Notes under the pieces: generated by a model
Told to the model about the DNA's origin: nothing
The model's input: the letters and a program-made list of their open reading frames with translations, nothing else
Database searches by the model: none
From: Agromyces salentinus
Lineage (GTDB): Bacteria > Actinomycetota > Actinomycetes > Actinomycetales > Microbacteriaceae
Direction of reading: 5' to 3'
Assembly (NCBI RefSeq): GCF_009749395.1
Contig: NZ_WBIR01000006.1
Coordinates: forward strand, 62,001-126,000
DNA length: 64,000 nt
Program-made: the position numbers and the translations under genes
Part shown: positions 62,104-64,000 of the stretch, in pieces
Numbering within the stretch: position 1 is the first letter of the stretch
Layout of the letters: each line of letters opens with the position of its first letter

Positions 62104-62577
62104 TCACACTCCTGTCTTCTCGGCGGCTTCGGCCGCATCGGCTTCATCGGCCTCGATCGAGGCGATGATGGCCTGGATCGGGATCCGCCCGTTGGCGATG
62201 AGCTGCCCGCCCGCTCGCCGCGCGGCCGCCGCGAACGGCCCGGCCCAGACGTTCTCGTAGACCAGGACGCCGGCGACGCTGCCCGGCTCCATGGCGTAGG
62301 CCAGGTTCACGACGTCGTCGGCAGCGAGCAGTTCGGCGAGGTCCGCCTCGAGCTGCACGAGCGGGCCGAGGTCGCCCGCGTCGGAGAGCTCCACCGCGTC
62401 GACCTCCCCGTTCGCGTCCTTCGTCAGGACGATCGCATCGATGAGCCGGATCGTGCCCGCATCGACCAGCCGGACGATCTCCTCGGCGATCTCGCCCGTG
62501 AAGGTCTGGTGACCCGCCGGGAACTCGATGACGAGATAGTCGACCGGTCCGAGGTCGTCCAATTCGTGCTCGGCCAT
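62104..62577 (-). CDS. DUF6325-family protein
   Basis: A 157-residue soluble protein with DDLGPVDYLVIEFPAG at the start. TFTGEIAEEIVRLVDAGTIRLIDAIVLTKD (cited in part) and GSVAGVLVYENVWAGPFAAAARRAGGQLIANGRIP (cited in part) follow. This is the pattern of the actinobacterial DUF6325 (DUF1269-related) proteins, whose function is unknown but which are often near SHOCT-domain proteins. The ATG at 62577 has a GAGGACGG site. It is divergent from the sulfatase, with motif copy B in the gap. Confidence 0.75.
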   Translation of the reverse strand: MAEHELDDLGPVDYLVIEFPAGHQTFTGEIAEEIVRLVDAGTIRLIDAIVLTKDANGEVDAVELSDAGDLGPLVQLEADLAELLAADDVVNLAYAMEPGSVAGVLVYENVWAGPFAAAARRAGGQLIANGRIPIQAIIASIEADEADAAEAAEKTGV

Positions 62578-62653
62578 CTGAACCGTCCTCTGCTCCGTGG
62601 TTCGATCGATGCGGTCTCGCATCCGGGCTCACCCTCCTCGCGCCGCCGGTCAC

Positions 62654-62681
62654 CCGCATCACCCCATCCGGATGATTCGGG
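62654..62681. promoter_or_regulatory. Shared 28-bp motif, copy B
   Basis: The second copy of the motif seen at 58803-58830. It lies 77 bp upstream of the DUF6325 gene and 80 bp before the sulfatase start. The spacing to the minus-strand gene is nearly the same as at copy A (70 bp). Confidence 0.6.
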
Positions 62682-62760
62682 CCGCAGCGCAGTTGGCTAC
62701 CGTGGCCACGCCGGGCGCGACGCGCTACGGCGACCACCGAGCCTGACCCTGGGGGAGATC

Positions 62761-64000
62761 ATGAGACCGGATCGACACGCCCGCACGATGCTGCCGATCC
62801 CCGACCGGCCCGCACCCGGCCTGACCACGTACGACGCGAAGGACCCCCAGACGGCGTACCCGCCGATCGAGACCCTGCTCCCGCCCGAGGGAGCACCGAA
62901 CGTCCTCGTCGTGCTGATCGACGACGTCGGGTTCGGCGCGTCGAGCGCCTTCGGCGGGCCATGCCGCACCCCGAACTTCGAGAAGCTCGCCGCCGGCGGC
63001 CTGAAGTACAACCGCTTCCACACCACGGCGCTCTGCGCGCCGACGCGACAGGCGATGCTCACGGGCCGCAACCACCACTCCGTCGGCATGGGGAGCATCA
63101 CCGAGACCGCGACCTCCGCTCCCGGCAACAGCTCGCTGCGCCCGAACACCAAGGCCCCGCTGCCGATGACCCTGAAGCTCAACGGGTATTCCACCGCCCA
63201 GTTCGGCAAGTGCCATGAGGTGCCCGTCTGGCAGAGCTCCCCGATCGGCCCGTTCGACGCGTGGCCCTCCGCGGGCGGCGGATTCGAGACGTTCTACGGC
63301 TTCATCGGCGGCGAGAACAACCAATGGGACCCGGCGCTCTACGAGGGCACCACCCCGGTCGAGCCGCCGAAGACCCCGGCCGAGGGATACCACCTCACCG
63401 AGGACCTCGCCGATCACGCGATCGGCTGGATCCGGACGCAGAAGGCCCTCGCGCCCGAGAAGCCGTTCTTCGTCTACTTCGCGCCGGGCGCGACCCACGC
63501 ACCGCATCACGTGCCGAAGGAATGGCCGGACCGGTATGCCGGCGAGTTCGCCGACGGCTGGGACGCCCAGCGCGAGAAGACCTTCGCGCGCCAGAAGGAG
63601 CTCGGCGTCATCCCCGCCGACGCGGAGCTCACGCCGCGGCACGCCGAGATCCCGGCCTGGGAGGACATGCCCGCCGAGCTCAAGCCCGTGCTGGAGCGCG
63701 AGATGGAAGTCTACGCCGGCTTCCTCGAGCACACCGACCACCACGTCGGCCGAGTGCTCGACGCCATCGAGGGCCTCGGCATCATGGAGGACACGCTCAT
63801 CTACGTGATCATCGGCGACAACGGGGCATCCGCGGAGGGCACCGTCAACGGCGCGTTCAACGAGATGGCCAACTTCAACGGCATGGCCGCGCTCGAGACC
63901 CCCGAGTTCATGATGTCCAAGCTCGACGAGCTGGGCGGGGAGTCCTCGTACAACCACTACGCCGTCGGCTGGGCCTGGGCCATGGACACCCCGTTCCAGT
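62761..64000 (+). CDS. Arylsulfatase-type sulfatase, 3' end beyond the window
   Basis: 413 codons are visible with no stop. Metal-binding LIDDVGFG is near residue 55. The modification motif CAPTR is near residue 91 (Cys becomes formylglycine; the C-x-P-S/T-R form needs a formylglycine-generating enzyme). GRNHHSVGM and FGKCHEVP follow, where most sulfatases have GKWH. TDHHVGRVLDAIE and IIGDNGAS complete the second metal site. No signal peptide is evident, so it may be cytoplasmic or exported in another way. The ATG has a GGGGGAGATC site. The substrate is unknown. Confidence 0.88.
   Translation, partial: MRPDRHARTMLPIPDRPAPGLTTYDAKDPQTAYPPIETLLPPEGAPNVLVVLIDDVGFGASSAFGGPCRTPNFEKLAAGGLKYNRFHTTALCAPTRQAMLTGRNHHSVGMGSITETATSAPGNSSLRPNTKAPLPMTLKLNGYSTAQFGKCHEVPVWQSSPIGPFDAWPSAGGGFETFYGFIGGENNQWDPALYEGTTPVEPPKTPAEGYHLTEDLADHAIGWIRTQKALAPEKPFFVYFAPGATHAPHHVPKEWPDRYAGEFADGWDAQREKTFARQKELGVIPADAELTPRHAEIPAWEDMPAELKPVLEREMEVYAGFLEHTDHHVGRVLDAIEGLGIMEDTLIYVIIGDNGASAEGTVNGAFNEMANFNGMAALETPEFMMSKLDELGGESSYNHYAVGWAWAMDTPFQ

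Noticed and set aside
62697..63957. Minus-strand frames opposite the sulfatase
   Set aside because: The plus strand carries unambiguous sulfatase motifs in an uninterrupted frame to the window edge; the opposite frames are shadows.

Overview
The window is a very GC-rich, densely coded actinobacterial chromosome segment with no rRNA, tRNA, CRISPR array or insertion sequence that I can see. Several features point to the family Microbacteriaceae, possibly Agromyces or a relative. The motifs GGATGCC and GGCATCC occur throughout. Many genes start at or next to their transcription start. The gene families are typical: DUF3151 next to purA, an MT0933-type antitoxin-like protein, DUF5979 surface repeats and a MalT-like LuxR regulator. 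Genus assignment is inference.

Layout. 1-5.9 kb holds a Dabb protein, a DUF1254/DUF1214 protein, a DMT exporter, a PfkB kinase, dihydrolipoamide dehydrogenase and a small membrane protein. 6-12.3 kb is a symmetrical uptake locus: DUF485-ActP on the minus strand, and LytS-type kinase, LytTR regulator, DUF485-like protein and a second sodium:solute symporter on the plus strand. 12.3-14.1 kb has TauE, a GNAT acetyltransferase and an antitoxin-like protein. 14.1-25.2 kb is one 3674-residue surface protein ending in three tandem copies of a five-domain block. 25.4-30.6 kb is housekeeping: purA, DUF3151, argG and cls.

30.7-34 kb is a TetR operon with a nucleotide-binding-like protein that has lost its ATPase motifs and a YhgE/Pip membrane protein. 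34.2-43.3 kb holds CorA, a TrmH methyltransferase, an Nramp transporter with two DtxR-type operators, an esterase, a secreted PL11 rhamnogalacturonan lyase, an MntR-like regulator (the likely controller of the Nramp gene) and a NagD-like phosphatase. 43.3-53.4 kb holds an aldo/keto reductase divergent from a MocR regulator, membrane and lipid-binding-like proteins, nucleoside hydrolase, a 1043-residue disordered membrane protein with a septum-formation-like tail, and pyrE. 53.4-57.2 kb is an overlapping operon: peptidase E-like enzyme, C4-dicarboxylate transporter, ThrE-type exporter.

58.3-64 kb is the most suggestive accessory region: a SHOCT membrane protein, a MalT-like LuxR regulator, two small conserved proteins, a DUF6325 protein and a sulfatase that runs off the edge. 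The two divergent promoter regions in this cluster share a 28-bp motif, which suggests one regulon.

Regulatory style. About eighteen genes show a TAnnnT -10 hexamer 5-7 nt before the start codon with no Shine-Dalgarno sequence, so leaderless mRNAs should be common. Genes inside operons are joined by ATGA/GTGA overlaps.
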